A stretch of DNA of 6,355 bases from Bdellovibrionales bacterium (GTDB lineage Bacteria > Bdellovibrionota > Bdellovibrionia > Bdellovibrionales > UBA1609), in contig DAIDJH010000114.1 of assembly GCA_027451425.1 (NCBI GenBank), positions 1-6,355 on the forward strand. Reading direction: 5' to 3'. The notes beneath the pieces are model-generated. The model was not told the origin of the DNA. It searched no databases and worked only from the letters and a program-made list of their open reading frames with translations. Of this stretch, positions 5,432 through 6,355 are shown in pieces. A program made the position numbers and the translations under genes. Within the stretch, counting starts at the first letter, position 1; the number at the start of each line of letters is the position of its first letter.

Positions 5432-6355
5432 TTAGTGCATATCCATGACTGGGCCACGATTATGACCTCGATAACGCAACAGCCACAGCGGGATGAACGA
5501 CAGGGCAAAAATTCCCATAATCAACCACATCAGTTGCAAAAAGGTCAGCATGAATGCCTGGTTAAGAACGCGAAACTGTATAACTTGAATCGCGGCTCGA
5601 TGGTGAACCGACCACCCCACAAGTTTACCCATTCGCCCGGCCATAGATGCGACGGTTTGATAGTACGCCTGTCGCCCGGCTGGGCTGAGCAACGTGACGT
5701 GGGTGCTGAGATCTAAATAATTTTGATCCATTTTCGAAGTCAAGAGCGTTGCGATCAGCGCGATCCCCATACTGCCACCAACTTGCCGGAATAAATTCAA
5801 GAGACCTGCGACCTCGCCCATTTCTGGCGCGACAAACTCGCTCAGTATCGATGAATTAATGGGCACGAACAAAAACGCCAGCGCAAAACCGCGCACGAAT
5901 AGCATCATCAAAACATCCCATTTCGAACTCATCGGCGAAAATCGCGTGATCATGAACATGCATACTTCAAGGGATGCCAGGCCTGTAAATATAAGTAGTT
6001 TATTATTGACACGCGCGCGCATCATCTGCCCAACCGCCGGCATCACAAACATGGTCAAAATTGAACCTGGTATAAAAAGCGCGCCGATCTGCGTGGCATC
6101 GTAGTGAAATGTCCGCGTCAGAAAAACCGGCAATACGAACACCAAACCGTAAAGGTAAAACCCCAGAGAACCCATGAGAAGAACGCCATTGATGACCGTG
6201 GAATGCTTAAATAATCGCACATTGATAATCGGGTATTTCGTCCGCAGCTCCCACCAAACAAATAATGGCAGTGCAACTGTTGCGACAATCGCGCAAAATA
6301 TGATCGCTTTAGACGAAAACCAATCGTCGGCCTCACCGCGCTCCAGAAGAAATTG
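5432..6355 (-). CDS. DHA2-family (EmrB-like) MFS multidrug exporter, 5' end outside window
   Basis: The C-terminal 307 residues of a 14-helix drug:H+ antiporter of the inner membrane. The frame stays open to the window edge. Reading beyond the internal GTG at 6220 gives QFLLERGEADDWFSSK, then a hydrophobic segment, WWELR and RLFKHSTV. This matches the EmrB region around LDRG..LDWFSS and the following WEL, SLF sequence, so the true start lies outside and roughly 200 residues are missing. About seven membrane segments are visible. The family motif NLFRQVGGSMGIALIATLL and the late periplasmic loop leading to LNQAFMLTFLQLMWLIMGIF are intact. The stop is TAA at 5434-5432. DHA2 exporters of this kind often work with an EmrA/HlyD-type periplasmic adaptor and an outer-membrane channel, usually encoded nearby; those would be off this window. 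The substrate is unknown. Confidence 0.9.
   Translation of the reverse strand, partial: QFLLERGEADDWFSSKAIIFCAIVATVALPLFVWWELRTKYPIINVRLFKHSTVINGVLLMGSLGFYLYGLVFVLPVFLTRTFHYDATQIGALFIPGSILTMFVMPAVGQMMRARVNNKLLIFTGLASLEVCMFMITRFSPMSSKWDVLMMLFVRGFALAFLFVPINSSILSEFVAPEMGEVAGLLNLFRQVGGSMGIALIATLLTSKMDQNYLDLSTHVTLLSPAGRQAYYQTVASMAGRMGKLVGWSVHHRAAIQVIQFRVLNQAFMLTFLQLMWLIMGIFALSFIPLWLLRYRGHNRGPVMDMH

Noticed and set aside
5356..5508. An N-terminal extension of the receiver to the ATG at 5508.
   Set aside because: It would overlap the exporter by 77 bp, and its first residues are a frame-shifted reading of the exporter C-terminus with no receiver-family resemblance.
6009..6021. An alternating purine-pyrimidine run (ACACGCGCGCGCA), with TTGACA beside it on the plus strand.
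   Set aside because: It lies inside conserved exporter coding sequence, and no -10 box or plus-strand gene follows. Chance is the simplest explanation.
6118..6336. A 72-codon minus-strand open frame near the right edge.
   Set aside because: It is out of frame with the exporter, whose frame is open across the same bases and matches EmrB-type sequence.

Overview
The window carries seven protein-coding genes in two convergent blocks, with almost no non-coding DNA. No tRNA, rRNA, CRISPR array or insertion sequence was seen. Base composition is roughly balanced over most of the window. Short or overlapping gene junctions and the families present (RimK, a DHA2/EmrB-type exporter, HDOD and two-component proteins) suggest a Gram-negative bacterium. 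A proteobacterial, deltaproteobacterial or Bdellovibrio-like source would fit, but this is a weak inference and no gene fixes the taxon.

Left block (+ strand, about 1-1864). A cystathionine beta-synthase-type PLP enzyme, without heme or Bateman domains, is followed by rimK. The two share an ATGA stop/start overlap, so they are almost certainly co-transcribed and translationally coupled. The first ~130 bases of the PLP gene have strikingly different codon use (42 of 43 codons end in G or C) from the rest of the gene, with a sharp change at about base 138.

Right block (- strand, about 6355 down to 1803). In transcription order it holds the C-terminal part of a DHA2-family MFS exporter (cut by the window edge), a stand-alone receiver protein, an HDOD protein with a GTG start, a soluble PAS histidine kinase and an EamA/DMT-family transporter. 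The junctions are 76 (or 43) bp, 2 bp, a 4-bp ATGA overlap and 18 bp, so this reads as one operon. The three signalling proteins look like a disassembled REC-HDOD pathway: the kinase would phosphorylate the lone receiver, and the receiver could act through the HDOD protein. Membrane transporters lie on both sides of this cassette.

The two blocks meet tail to tail, with rimK and the EamA gene overlapping by 62 bp at their 3' ends. There is no intergenic terminator between them. I see no clearly new system. The most unusual signals are the codon-use break in the PLP gene, the split REC/HDOD/kinase cassette between two transporters, and the convergent coding overlap.
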